This document shows positions 41,887-51,229 of a DNA stretch of 64,000 bases, piece by piece. Position 1 is the stretch's first letter. The number at the start of each line of letters is the position of its first letter. The translations under genes were made by a program, and so were the position numbers. A model generated the notes under the pieces. It made no database searches. It was not told where the DNA came from and worked only from the letters and a program-made list of their open reading frames with translations. The stretch is from Nitrosospira sp. Nl5 (GTDB lineage: Bacteria > Pseudomonadota > Gammaproteobacteria > Burkholderiales > Nitrosomonadaceae), in NCBI RefSeq assembly GCF_900102495.1, contig NZ_FMVQ01000002.1, positions 124,001-188,000 of the forward strand, given 5' to 3'.

Positions 41887-43047
41887 GTGAGCGAAGAAAG
41901 TGATCTGGAAAAAACGGAACCTGCGTCGCCGAGAAAACTTGAGAAATCCCGCGACGACGGGCAAGTCCCCCGTTCCGCGGAGCTATCCACGTTCGCGGTC
42001 CTGATCGCGGCCGGCGGCAGTCTGTGGCTGATGGGGGATCACCTCACCGCTCAGCTTACATCCTTGATGAGAGATGGAATGCGGGTGCCGCGCGACGTCG
42101 CCTTCGATTCGGGGTTGCTTTTCGAGCGGCTGTTCGGTCAATCCCTGCATACCCTGTTTGCCTTCGCTCCTTTCCTGATCCTGATGTTCCTGGTGGCATT
42201 GGCCGCGCCGATGCTGATTTCCGGCTGGCTCTTTACCTGGAAGTCTCTCGCACCCGACTTCAAACGGCTCAACCCGGTAAGCGGGGTGGGCCGCATGTTT
42301 TCGTGGAACAGTCTCGTTGAACTGACCAAGGCTCTTCTCAAGGCCACGCTGATCGGGGGGGTGGGCGCCTGGACCATCTGGCACCACAAGGAAGCGGTAC
42401 TGTCACTCATCGCGGCTCCACTCGCCCTGGGCGCCGGTCATATGGGCGACCTGGTCGTCATGAGCTTTCTCGCTATCGCGGGGACCATGATATTGATCGC
42501 AGCGGTGGATGTGCCATTCCAGATCTGGGATCACCATCGCAAGTTGAGGATGACAAAAGAAGAAGTGCGCAAGGAAAACAAGGAAACCGATGGCGATCCA
42601 TACATCAAGGCGCGCATTCGCGCCCAGCAGCGCGAGATGTCGAGAAAGCGCATGATGGCCGAAGTCCCCAAGGCCGACGTGATTGTTACCAATCCGACGC
42701 ATTACTCGGTTGCGCTCAAATACGAAGAGGGCAAGATGCGCGCGCCGCGCGTCGTCGCCAAGGGGTCGCACCTCCTGGCACTGAAAATTCGGGAAGTGGG
42801 CGAGCAACACAAGGTGCCTCTGCTGGAAGCGCCGCCGCTCGCCCGTGCCTTGTATCACCATGCCGAGTTGGGCGATGAGGTTCCCCAAACTTTATACAAC
42901 GCAGTGGCCGAAGTGCTGGCCTACGTCTATCAGTTGCGCCGCCATCGCGAATACGGCGGCAAAGCTCCTCACATGCCTGACGCCTCAGCGGTGCCAGCCG
43001 AACTGGATCCGGAACATGCGATGCCTGGCGGAGAAAGGACCGAATAA
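41887..43047 (+). CDS. flhB: Flagellar export apparatus protein FlhB
   Basis: 386 residues from the GTG giving MSEESDLEKTEPASP; an in-frame TTG five codons earlier is less likely. Four membrane spans (about 30-210) and a cytoplasmic domain with the autocleavage site NPTH in ADVIVTNPTHYSVALKYEEG. FlhB is the specificity switch of the flagellar type III export gate. Family N-terminus EKTEPASPRKLEKSRDDGQVP typical. First gene of the flhB-flhA-flhF-flhG-fliA-motC unit; flhA follows after 3 bp. Confidence 0.96.
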   Translation: MSEESDLEKTEPASPRKLEKSRDDGQVPRSAELSTFAVLIAAGGSLWLMGDHLTAQLTSLMRDGMRVPRDVAFDSGLLFERLFGQSLHTLFAFAPFLILMFLVALAAPMLISGWLFTWKSLAPDFKRLNPVSGVGRMFSWNSLVELTKALLKATLIGGVGAWTIWHHKEAVLSLIAAPLALGAGHMGDLVVMSFLAIAGTMILIAAVDVPFQIWDHHRKLRMTKEEVRKENKETDGDPYIKARIRAQQREMSRKRMMAEVPKADVIVTNPTHYSVALKYEEGKMRAPRVVAKGSHLLALKIREVGEQHKVPLLEAPPLARALYHHAELGDEVPQTLYNAVAEVLAYVYQLRRHREYGGKAPHMPDASAVPAELDPEHAMPGGERTE

Positions 43048-43050
43048 CCA

Positions 43051-45129
43051 ATGAACGCAATCACCAGGCTCAACTATCTATTCAACGGCGTGAATGCGCG
43101 CAGCCTCATGGGGCCGTTATTGATACTCATGATTCTGGGCATGATGGTGCTGCCGTTGCCGGCCTTCGTGCTCGATGTCATGTTCACATTCAATATTGCC
43201 TTGTCCATCATGGTGTTACTGGTGAGCATTCATACCCACAAGCCATTGGAGTTCGCGGTATTTCCCACGGTGCTGCTGCTTACGACGTTATTGCGGTTGT
43301 CGCTCAATGTTGCCTCGACCCGCATTGTGCTGATGGAGGGCCATACCGGGCCGGATGCCGCCGGCAAGGTGATCGAGGCATTCGGACATTACCTGGTGGG
43401 CGGCAACTACGCGGTTGGCATCATCGTGTTTATTATTCTCGTCGTGATCAATTTCATCGTCATCACCAAGGGTGCCGGGCGCATCGCGGAAGTCGCGGCG
43501 CGCTTTACCCTGGATGCGATGCCGGGCAAGCAAATGGCCATAGACGCCGACTTGAACGCCGGCCTCCTCGGCGAGGAGGAAGCTGGCAAGCGGCGCGCCA
43601 CGATCGCCCAGGAAGCGGAGTTCTATGGCTCGATGGATGGCGCCAGCAAATTCGTGCGGGGCGATGCGATCGCCGGGATCCTGATCCTGTTCATCAATGT
43701 AATCGGCGGCCTCATTGTCGGCGTATTACAGCATGACCTGGATATTTCCACCGCGGCAAGCAATTACACGCTGCTCGCCATCGGCGATGGCCTGGTCGCC
43801 CAAATTCCGGCACTCATCATTTCCACCGCCGCGGGCTTGGTGGTGAGCCGAGTCGGCACCGACGAGGATATCAGCGGCCAACTTGCGAGTCAGCTCTTTT
43901 CCAGGCCCCAGGTGCTGATTCTGACCGCCGCGATTGTCGGTCTCATGGGCCTCATTCCGGGCATGCCGCACGTTGCCTTTCTGCTGCTGGCCGCTGTACT
44001 GGGGGGCGGTGCATATTTGATGGCGCGGCGCAAGAAGCAGGCAGCCACCCCAGTGATTGCCGCATCTTCCGCTCAGACTGAAGTGCTGGACGCCAGCTGG
44101 GACGACGTCACGCCGGTGGATATCCTCGGGCTTGAAGTGGGATACCGGCTGATCGCACTGGTGGATAAGGCGCAGGACGGTGAATTGCTGCGGCGTATCA
44201 AGGGCGTGCGCAAGAAGTTTGCCCAGGAGCTCGGATACCTGCCGCCCTCGGTGCATATTCGCGACAACCTGGAATTGCGACCTAATGGCTATCGCATTAC
44301 GCTCAAAGGCGTCGCGGTCGGCGTCGGCGAGGTCAACGTCACTCAGTACCTGGCGATTAATCCGGGCGGTGTTTCAGGCAGTTTGCCCGGTCTTGCCACC
44401 AGCGATCCCGCCTTCGGACTGCCCGCAATCTGGATCGAGGCCAGCCATCGCGAGCAGGCACAGATACTGGGTTATACCGTAGTCGATCCCGGCACGGTGG
44501 TGGCGACGCATTTGAATCACGTCATGCACACCCATGCGTCGGAATTACTCGGTCGCATGGAAGTGCAGCATCTGCTCGACCGTCTAGCGAAGGATTCGCC
44601 CAAGCTGGTGGAAGACCTGACTCCCAAGCTCCTGCCACTTTCGACCGTGCAGAAAGTTTTGCAGAACCTGCTCGAAGAGAGCGTGCACATTCGCGACATG
44701 CGAACGATTGCCGATGCCATGGCCGAGCACGGCGGCCGTGTGCAGGACTCGCATGAGCTGACTGCTCTGGTTCGCATCGCCCTGGGCCGTGCGATCGTTC
44801 AGCAGATCTGGCCCCAGGCTGACGAGTTACAGGTCATGGCGCTCGATGCCGGACTTGAACGATTGCTGACGCAAGCCTTGCTAGCCAGTCCGAACAGCCC
44901 CGGCATTGAGCCGGGACTGGCTGATACCCTGCTGCGTGAAGCGACGGGGGCAAGCCAGCGCCAGGAGCAAGTGGGCCTCGTTCCGGTACTGCTGGTGCCG
45001 GCGCCGCTGCGAATATTGCTCGCACGCTTCCTGCGCCGGGCTCTGCCACAGCTCAAAATACTATCGCATGCTGAAGTACCCGATTCCAGCAACATTAAAG
45101 TTACCTCTATCCTAGGAGCAAGAGCATGA
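43051..45129 (+). CDS. flhA: Flagellar export gate protein FlhA
   Basis: 692 residues, the same length as E. coli FlhA. Eight or so membrane spans up to about 330 with the FHIPEP signature region FTLDAMPGKQMAIDADLNAG (residues about 150-170) and GAMDGASKFVRGD-like YGSMDGASKFVRGDA. The cytoplasmic C-domain (350-692) binds chaperone-substrate complexes. FlhA converts proton flux into export. Its stop overlaps the flhF start (ATGA), so the two are coupled. Confidence 0.97.
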   Translation: MNAITRLNYLFNGVNARSLMGPLLILMILGMMVLPLPAFVLDVMFTFNIALSIMVLLVSIHTHKPLEFAVFPTVLLLTTLLRLSLNVASTRIVLMEGHTGPDAAGKVIEAFGHYLVGGNYAVGIIVFIILVVINFIVITKGAGRIAEVAARFTLDAMPGKQMAIDADLNAGLLGEEEAGKRRATIAQEAEFYGSMDGASKFVRGDAIAGILILFINVIGGLIVGVLQHDLDISTAASNYTLLAIGDGLVAQIPALIISTAAGLVVSRVGTDEDISGQLASQLFSRPQVLILTAAIVGLMGLIPGMPHVAFLLLAAVLGGGAYLMARRKKQAATPVIAASSAQTEVLDASWDDVTPVDILGLEVGYRLIALVDKAQDGELLRRIKGVRKKFAQELGYLPPSVHIRDNLELRPNGYRITLKGVAVGVGEVNVTQYLAINPGGVSGSLPGLATSDPAFGLPAIWIEASHREQAQILGYTVVDPGTVVATHLNHVMHTHASELLGRMEVQHLLDRLAKDSPKLVEDLTPKLLPLSTVQKVLQNLLEESVHIRDMRTIADAMAEHGGRVQDSHELTALVRIALGRAIVQQIWPQADELQVMALDAGLERLLTQALLASPNSPGIEPGLADTLLREATGASQRQEQVGLVPVLLVPAPLRILLARFLRRALPQLKILSHAEVPDSSNIKVTSILGARA

Positions 45130-46856
45130 GCATTAAGCGATTTCTGGCTAAAACAACACGTGACGCATTGCATCTGGTGCGCGAGGCGCTCGGACCGGAT
45201 GGGGTGATTCTGTCCAATCGTGCCGTTGATGGGGGCGTTGAGATACTGGCCCTGCGTTCCGACGATATGAATGCACTGGTGCCGGCGGCCGTGAAGGACG
45301 AAGCCGTAGCCGTAGCCACTGCACACCCGCTCCGTGAGGGGCATGGAACCGAGCCTGGGGACCAGGTCAAAGCCGTTGATTCTCCCACTGGAAAAAATTT
45401 CCCTGGGTCTGAAGTGGAGGCCGGGGCAGGCTTCAAAGATCTGCCCCGGCTCAAGTTGCCCGTTTTCGACGGGAAGCATGGGCAATTGGTAAAACGGCGG
45501 GCACTTGCCGATCTTGCCATTGAATCCCGTCAAACGAAGATCGATATGGGACATTGGGGGCAGCAGGAGCAGGATTCCGCCAGTGGGGGTAAAAAAAGAC
45601 AGCCCGCAATGAATGCCCGCAAAACGGAGCATTCCATAATCAGGCGAATAGCGGATCAGGTGGCAAACACGCTGGCGGAGTCGGCGAAGGACGCGGTAAC
45701 GGCGGAAACTGTCTACGGCAAGACAGGGGTCAAAAAGCGGCAGACTGCAACCGGCGCGCGCAAAGCAGTCAGCCGGACGGTGTCGAAGGCCGGGATCGGC
45801 GTCGATAAACAGAAATCCGCTGCTCGCCAGGTGGCCGACGAAGTCGCCGCAAGCGTGCTTAGCGAGATCAAGTCAATGCGGGGCAACCTGGAACAACAAT
45901 TGGCCGCGCTGACCTGGAACGAACGGCAACGGCGCGACCCGGCTCGCGGACAGGTGCTGCGCCAGCTATTGGCGGCAGGTTTCAGCACTTCCCTGGCCCA
46001 CGAACTATTGGACAAACTGCCCCCGTCACAGCAAGGGCGACCGGAAGGGTGGCAGGAGGGACGGCAGGAAGATGGGCATGGGGAAGATGCGATGAATTGG
46101 GTAAAGACCGTCCTGGCGGACAATCTCCCGACGATCGGCAGCGAGAACGAAATGCTTGAAAAAGGTGGGGTTTACGCCTTGGTGGGACCGACCGGCGTGG
46201 GTAAGACTACCACTACCGCCAAACTCGCGGCGCGTTGCGTCGTACGTCACGGGTCGGACAAATTGGCGCTGCTGACGACGGACGGCTACCGGATCGGCGG
46301 CCATGAACAACTACGCATTTATGGCAAAATCCTGGGCGTCACGGTGTATGCGGTAAAGGACACGCAGGATCTGGTTCTGGCGCTGGCGGAATTGCGGGGC
46401 AAGCATATGGTATTGATCGATACTGTCGGCATGGGCCAGCGTGACAAAATGGTAGCCGAGCAGGCGGCGATGCTGGCCGGCTGCGGAACCGAGGTCAAGC
46501 GTTTGCTGCTGCTCAATGCCGCATCCAGTGGGGACACGCTGAACGAGGTGGTTCAGGCCTACCGGGGCGGCGGCCTGGCCGGAGCCATCATCACCAAGCT
46601 GGACGAAGCGGTTACGCCGGGTTGCGCGCTGGATATCGCAATCCGCCATCAGTTAACGCTCTATTATGTCGCCACTGGGCAGCGCGTTCCGGAAGATCTG
46701 CATCTGGCGGATCCCGCTTACCTGGTTGACAGCGCATTCAACAATCTTCCCGCCGCGTCTCCCTTCACCGTGCCGGAGGAGGCACTCCCGCTGCTCATGG
46801 CAGGCATTAAAAGTGGTGCGGCCAGACTGAATATGAATGGGGCTCGCCTTGGCTAA
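45126..46856 (+). CDS. flhF: Flagellar placement GTPase FlhF
   Basis: 576 residues. N-terminal B domain (residues 1-60, KRFLAKTTRDALHLVREALG), a long poorly conserved middle (about 60-310), then the SRP-type NG domains: P-loop LVGPTGVGKTTTTAKLAA, DGYRIGGHEQLRIYG, DTVGMGQRD (the switch region with Thr), and TKLDEA. FlhF recruits early basal-body parts to the cell pole and is activated by FlhG. Overlaps flhA at its start and flhG at its end by 20 bp. The extended middle is a size oddity against about 400-450 residues in many relatives. Confidence 0.93.
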   Translation: MSIKRFLAKTTRDALHLVREALGPDGVILSNRAVDGGVEILALRSDDMNALVPAAVKDEAVAVATAHPLREGHGTEPGDQVKAVDSPTGKNFPGSEVEAGAGFKDLPRLKLPVFDGKHGQLVKRRALADLAIESRQTKIDMGHWGQQEQDSASGGKKRQPAMNARKTEHSIIRRIADQVANTLAESAKDAVTAETVYGKTGVKKRQTATGARKAVSRTVSKAGIGVDKQKSAARQVADEVAASVLSEIKSMRGNLEQQLAALTWNERQRRDPARGQVLRQLLAAGFSTSLAHELLDKLPPSQQGRPEGWQEGRQEDGHGEDAMNWVKTVLADNLPTIGSENEMLEKGGVYALVGPTGVGKTTTTAKLAARCVVRHGSDKLALLTTDGYRIGGHEQLRIYGKILGVTVYAVKDTQDLVLALAELRGKHMVLIDTVGMGQRDKMVAEQAAMLAGCGTEVKRLLLLNAASSGDTLNEVVQAYRGGGLAGAIITKLDEAVTPGCALDIAIRHQLTLYYVATGQRVPEDLHLADPAYLVDSAFNNLPAASPFTVPEEALPLLMAGIKSGAARLNMNGARLG

Positions 46857-47787
46857 CCCGGTCCAGGATCAGGCCGAGGGGCTGCGCCGCCTGCTGGTAC
46901 GGGATTTTCCGCGTATCGTCACCGTTGCTTCCGGCAGTGCGGGTGTAGGGATGACCACCGCGGTGATCAACCTGGCCACGGCCCTGGTGCGTGACGGCAA
47001 GGACGTGCTGGTGATCGACGAAAATACGGGTGCCAATAATCTTGGCGGTACGCTGGGCCTCCGCGCACACCGTGACCTGCTGGATGTGATGCGGCGCGAT
47101 AAAACGCTCGATGAAGTAATCATCCTTGCCCCCCCAGGCTTCCGTCTTCTGCCGGCAGGACGCGGCATGCGCATGCTCGGAAAGCTTGGTTCACGTGACC
47201 AGGCGCATCTGATCGATTGTTTCGCACGTTTTGCCCCGCCGGCGGACGTAGTACTGGTCGACGCGGCGGCGGGCCGGGCCAGCCGACTGCTGCCGCTCAA
47301 TTGTTCCAGCCATGAAGTCGTGGTAGCGGTCTCACCGGAATCGGCTTCGATTACTGCGGCCTATGCATTGATCAAGCATATCAGCGGCGAACACGGCAAG
47401 AGACAATTCCGCATACTGGTCAACAAGGCCCGGACAGAAACCGAAGCGCGGATAATTTTTGACAATATGGCAAGCGCGGCAAATCGCTATCTGACGGTAT
47501 CGCTCGACTTTATGGGTTTCGTTCCGCCGGATGACAAACTCAGGCAGTCAGTTCATCTAGGGCGTCCGGTAATCGAATCGTTCCCCGCGGCCGCGTCCGT
47601 ATCCGCATTCCGTCAGTTAGCGGAATCACTCACTCGCTGGCCGTACCGTGAGGGTGAAAATAACAGCGAAGGTGGGGGGTTGAAGGGTTTCATGCAATGC
47701 CTGATCCAAGCCGGGCAAGGCAGCGATACCAACCCGGCGTCCGCAGGATCGCATGGACGGCGAGAGCAGCAGGTGAACCATGTATAA
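46837..47787 (+). CDS. flhG: Flagellar number regulator FlhG (FleN/MinD-like), with degenerate Walker A
   Basis: 316 residues. MinD/ParA-type fold with strand VTVASGSAGVGMTTAVINLA in the place of SGKGGVGKT. Both conserved lysines are absent (Ser and Met instead), so ATP hydrolysis is doubtful. Later motifs remain: VLVIDENTGANNLGGTLGL, DVVLVDAAAGRASRL and VNKARTETEA. FlhG normally limits flagellar number by acting on FlhF or the master regulator. It overlaps flhF by 20 bp and its stop overlaps the fliA start by 8 bp, so translation is coupled. Confidence 0.88.
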   Translation: MGLALANPVQDQAEGLRRLLVRDFPRIVTVASGSAGVGMTTAVINLATALVRDGKDVLVIDENTGANNLGGTLGLRAHRDLLDVMRRDKTLDEVIILAPPGFRLLPAGRGMRMLGKLGSRDQAHLIDCFARFAPPADVVLVDAAAGRASRLLPLNCSSHEVVVAVSPESASITAAYALIKHISGEHGKRQFRILVNKARTETEARIIFDNMASAANRYLTVSLDFMGFVPPDDKLRQSVHLGRPVIESFPAAASVSAFRQLAESLTRWPYREGENNSEGGGLKGFMQCLIQAGQGSDTNPASAGSHGRREQQVNHV

Positions 47788-48508
47788 CGCGGCAGGTATC
47801 GTCGCCAAACAGCGTCCACTCGACGAATTCGTTCCGCTGGTTAAACGCATTGCCAATTACATGATGGCTAAACTACCGGCGAGCGTGGAGGTGGAAGACC
47901 TGGTCCAGGTTGGCATGATCGGCCTCATGGATGCATTGAGCCGCTACGAGGAGACTCCGGGAGCCCAGTTTGAGACCTATGCCGCGCAGCGCATCCGCGG
48001 CGCAATGCTGGATGAACTGCGGCAGACGGATTGGCTGCCGCGGGGGGCGCGCAAGAGTATGCGTCAAATCGAGGCGGCGGTGCATGCGTTGCAGCAGCGT
48101 CTTGGGCGTTCGCCTAACGAAGCCGAGATAGCCCAAGAACTCAAGGTGCCACTTGCCGACTACCACCAGATGCTGCTGGATGCGCGCGGAACCCAGCTTA
48201 TCCATTATGAAGACTTCGTGGAGGGTGGCGATGATGATTTTCTGGAGCGCAATTGCGCCGATACCGGTAGCGATCCACTGGCAAGCCTGCTGGACAATAA
48301 TCTGCGGCAAGTACTGGTCGACGCGATCGCGGACCTGCCGGAGCGGGAAAAAACGCTGATGGGCCTGTACTACGAGCAGGAGATGAATTTCAAGGAGATC
48401 GGTGCGGTTCTCGGCGTATCAGAGTCGAGAGTATGTCAGATACATAACCAGGTGGTTGCGCGGTTACGCGCCAAACTTAAGGAACGCGCATGGACTTCAA
48501 TAGCATAA
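47780..48508 (+). CDS. fliA: Flagellar sigma factor 28
   Basis: 242 residues of sigma-28 (E. coli FliA has 239). Region 2 shows LVKRIANYMMAKLPASVEVE, DLVQVGMIGLMDALSRYE and FETYAAQRIRGAMLDELR. Region 3 is MRQIEAAVHALQQRLGRSPNEAEI without its last bases counted in a row, and region 4 is the helix-turn-helix MNFKEIGAVLGVSESRVCQI. Directs RNA polymerase to late flagellar promoters; motA, flgM and flgK have such motifs here. Inhibited by FlgM (51222). Overlaps flhG and motC. Confidence 0.96.
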   Translation: MYNAAGIVAKQRPLDEFVPLVKRIANYMMAKLPASVEVEDLVQVGMIGLMDALSRYEETPGAQFETYAAQRIRGAMLDELRQTDWLPRGARKSMRQIEAAVHALQQRLGRSPNEAEIAQELKVPLADYHQMLLDARGTQLIHYEDFVEGGDDDFLERNCADTGSDPLASLLDNNLRQVLVDAIADLPEREKTLMGLYYEQEMNFKEIGAVLGVSESRVCQIHNQVVARLRAKLKERAWTSIA

Positions 48509-49230
48509 TCGGCATCCTGATCGCTCTAATCGCCGTATTCGGCGGCCAGGCGCTGGAAGGCGGCCACTTCGGCTCGCTTCTCCAGCTTACCGCCTTCGCT
48601 ATCGTGCTCGGGGGTACACTCGGCGCGGTGCTGTTGCAAAGCCCTGTGCGCCAGTTCCTGCTCGGCATGAAAATGGGCCGCTGGGTGTTCGTTCCGCCGC
48701 TGCTCGACGCCACCGCGCTGGTGGAGCATATCGCAACCTGGAGCGCCGCTGCGCGCAAAGAGGGCTTGCTGGCGCTTGATCCGCATATTGACGGCATCGA
48801 TGACCCGTTCGTGAAGAAAGGGCTGCAACTGGTAGTGGACGGCACCGAGCCGCTGGTATTGAAACGGGTACTGGAAGTGGAGATCGAGACTTTCGAGGAC
48901 TTGCATCACCAAGGCGCCAAGGTATGGGAAGCGGCTGGGGGATACGCCCCGACCATCGGCATCCTGGGGGCGGTGATCGGGCTTATCCAGGTGATGGAAA
49001 ATTTATCGGATCCCGCTCACCTGGGGGCCGGCATCGCGGTCGCCTTCGTTGCCACCATTTACGGTGTCGGACTGGCCAACCTTGCCTTTCTGCCGATCGC
49101 CAACAAACTGAAGACCCTGATTGCCCGCCAGGTGTTGATGCGTGAAATGCTGGTGGATGGACTGGTAGGAATCGCCAATGGTGAAAACCCGAGGCTCATC
49201 GCCGGACGGTTGAAAGGGTATATGGTATGA
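48490..49230 (+). CDS. motC: Flagellar motor stator protein MotC (second MotA homologue)
   Basis: 246 residues, the shorter MotA-type protein seen with MotD in betaproteobacteria and pseudomonads. It has four spans, with NSIIGILIALIAVFGGQALE at the start and YAPTIGILGAVIGLIQVMEN carrying the channel region. The ATG lies 19 bp inside fliA and follows AAGGA, so it is translationally coupled. Partner MotD (49684) is 453 bp away, an unusual gap. The pair should form a second stator alongside MotAB. Confidence 0.94.
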   Translation: MDFNSIIGILIALIAVFGGQALEGGHFGSLLQLTAFAIVLGGTLGAVLLQSPVRQFLLGMKMGRWVFVPPLLDATALVEHIATWSAAARKEGLLALDPHIDGIDDPFVKKGLQLVVDGTEPLVLKRVLEVEIETFEDLHHQGAKVWEAAGGYAPTIGILGAVIGLIQVMENLSDPAHLGAGIAVAFVATIYGVGLANLAFLPIANKLKTLIARQVLMREMLVDGLVGIANGENPRLIAGRLKGYMV

Positions 49231-49683
49231 CAAGTAACCGGCGAGCGTTACATGAGGTCGGGCGATATTCATCCCAAAGGCTGGGCTAAGCCGTTGCGCT
49301 GCGCTTTGCTCCATTCATCCTTACCGAAAAACACAGGGGCATAATAATGAAAGGCAATGACCGCGTAGCGACAAGAGGCAGCGTCTCGGATACAGCTAGC
49401 CCGGATCCGGACGGCAAGGAAGCGTCGGTGAAAGATATGGAACCTGGCGAAAGGCAAGATATGGAGCCTGGCGAAAGGCGGCAAGGCGCAACACGTTCCC
49501 GTACGGAACGTCGTGATCCCCATAGTGTAAGAGCAGGTAATCCTGACAGGAGAAATCCGGACCGGAGTGACGTATGAGCGACAGAAGAAGCGGTGACAAA
49601 GAATAAGCGGCGGATATATGCGTCTTAGATACCCGCTGCCTGTCCTGTCACCACCCCTGTATGGTAAAAACCCCAAGCTCAAA
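49231..49683. repeat. motC-motD spacer with a REP-like copy and a short tandem repeat
   Basis: An unusual 453-bp gap in an otherwise packed operon. It contains a diverged REP-like copy (TGCGCTGCGCTTTGCTCC region, 49295-49320) related to the repeats at 56555-56590 and 62557-62666. Further on, a 22-bp direct repeat is seen twice near 49436-49486 (GATATGGAACCTGGCGAAAG and GATATGGAGCCTGGCGAAAG). A 76-codon frame across it has no ribosome-binding site and is not supported. Confidence 0.6.
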
Positions 49684-50547
49684 ATGCGGCGCAAATCCAG
49701 GCTGGACGAGCATGAAAATTCCGACCGCTGGCTGGTATCCTACGCGGACTTCATCACGCTGCTACTGGCGGTGTTCGCCGTAATGTACGCGGTGTCCCAG
49801 GTAAATGAGGGCAAATATCGGGCGTTGGCGCGTTCATCCATCAATACGGCCGGCAAGGAATTGGCCCGCCGCGATCCCGTGAGCGATGCGGTGATCGTGG
49901 CTCCTGATCCCCAACCGTTACCGATGGCATCTCCGCCGTCTGCGCTCGACTTGGCGGCACAAAAAGCGAGCCATTTTGCGGAGGCGCAGCTTCGCAAGCA
50001 GGAACGGATGCAGCGCATCGCACGCGACATCATGACCGCGTTCGCTCCTCTTGTGGAAAAAGGGCAGGTGCGCGTGACACAAAGCGAGCGCGGCGTACGG
50101 GTCGAGATCGATGCCAGCGTACTATTCGCGCCCGGCGAAGCGGCGTTGCAGGAGGACTCCAGCAGGGCGCTCAGGGCGGTGGGAGAGATATTGAAGAACG
50201 GAGACTATGCGATTCACGTGGAAGGCCATACCGATGACATCCCGATCACCACCGCAAGATTCCCCTCCAACTGGGAGCTGTCGGCGGTACGCGCCAGCAG
50301 CGTGGTGCGATTGCTGATCGACAACGGAGTGCAGGCTACCCGGCTTACGGCGCTGGGCTATGGTGAAAACCGGCCGGTGGAATCGAATGATAGCGAGGAA
50401 GGCCGCGCACGCAACCGGCGGGTTACGCTGATGATCTTATCCACCGTGCCCGACGTCTTCCCGGAGACGTTACCCGGGACCCCGGAGATACCGGGGGATG
50501 CATCCACCGACGTCTTACTAGACTCCCCCAACGAATTTTCGGCTTGA
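49684..50547 (+). CDS. motD: Flagellar motor stator protein MotD (second MotB homologue)
   Basis: 287 residues from the ATG giving MRRKSRLDEHENSDRWLVSY; an in-frame ATG 22 codons upstream exists but its sequence lacks family similarity. The single membrane span carries the ion-binding Asp in SYADFITLLLAVFAVMY. The OmpA-like peptidoglycan domain is at about 160-270, with YAIHVEGHTDDIPI and GYGENRPVESNDSEEGRARN. It should work with MotC as the second stator. A Pro/Thr-rich tail ends the protein. No strong ribosome-binding site. Confidence 0.93.
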   Translation: MRRKSRLDEHENSDRWLVSYADFITLLLAVFAVMYAVSQVNEGKYRALARSSINTAGKELARRDPVSDAVIVAPDPQPLPMASPPSALDLAAQKASHFAEAQLRKQERMQRIARDIMTAFAPLVEKGQVRVTQSERGVRVEIDASVLFAPGEAALQEDSSRALRAVGEILKNGDYAIHVEGHTDDIPITTARFPSNWELSAVRASSVVRLLIDNGVQATRLTALGYGENRPVESNDSEEGRARNRRVTLMILSTVPDVFPETLPGTPEIPGDASTDVLLDSPNEFSA

Positions 50548-50734
50548 AGAAACCCATGAGCGGAGTAGGGAAGACCCTTGTTCCAGCTCCCCGATTGTGG
50601 TGAATTTAGTTGTGGTGAATTTAGCAAAACGATGCACGCTGGAAGGCGCAAGGCTCCTGCTTGTCATGGTGCTCAACTGCCGGATTCAGGATTGTGGATA
50701 CAGCTGCGGATGGAGGCAGGATCGGTGCGGTGGA

Positions 50735-51229
50735 TCAGCCTTCGCCAAGCTGCCGCCCGGCGGAAAAAAGCCTTGGCTGGCCATCCGCGCCATATAACCC
50801 GGTACCGTGGGTTGCGGCTTGCAGTACCGAGAGCGCCTGCTGGTTGTAGCGCAGCCGCTGGTTGACCAGAATCCCATTGATTTTGTTGAGCTGACTGGCG
50901 GTCTCCGCGAGTTGAAGCAATTCCCGCCAGGCATCCGCGGCAGCTGGACAAGTTTCCAGTCCACGCTCGATACCCAGGCGATCCTGTGTGTGGCCCAGCT
51001 TTGCAAGCCAGTAATTGCGTGCGTCAGCCAGTTGGGCGAGCTGTTGGGCCTGTTGCGCTTTTTCTTTTTCCAGCAGCGGCAGCAGGGATACATCCGCCTG
51101 CTGCAACGCGTGTTGCTCCCGTTTCAGGACGTCAACAAAGTCCCGCGCCGCATCGCGTTCACGAGTGATGCACGCGGCCGGATCGAAAGCCATTTCGGCC
51201 AAAGGTGCTTTTACGTCAGAATCAGCCAT
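50735..51229 (-). CDS. flgN: Flagellar export chaperone FlgN
   Basis: 164 residues, all helical, with the FlgN pattern ITRERDAARDFVDVLKREQH, LPLLEKEKAQQAQQLAQLAD and the C-terminal YNQQALSVLQAATHGTGLYG. FlgN is the cytosolic chaperone of hook-filament junction proteins FlgK and FlgL, both encoded further on. The start overlaps the flgM stop by 8 bp, so the pair is coupled, and both follow the sigma-28 promoter at 51553-51579. Confidence 0.92.
   Translation of the reverse strand: MADSDVKAPLAEMAFDPAACITRERDAARDFVDVLKREQHALQQADVSLLPLLEKEKAQQAQQLAQLADARNYWLAKLGHTQDRLGIERGLETCPAAADAWRELLQLAETASQLNKINGILVNQRLRYNQQALSVLQAATHGTGLYGADGQPRLFSAGRQLGEG

Noticed and set aside
49500-49560. Possible CRISPR-like short repeats in the motC-motD spacer
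   Set aside because: Only two imperfect 22-bp copies with no regular spacers; no CRISPR array and no cas genes in the window.
49347-49577. 76-codon plus-strand frame with a DMEPGER repeat
   Set aside because: No ribosome-binding site; the repeat reflects a DNA-level 22-bp duplication in a repeat-rich spacer.
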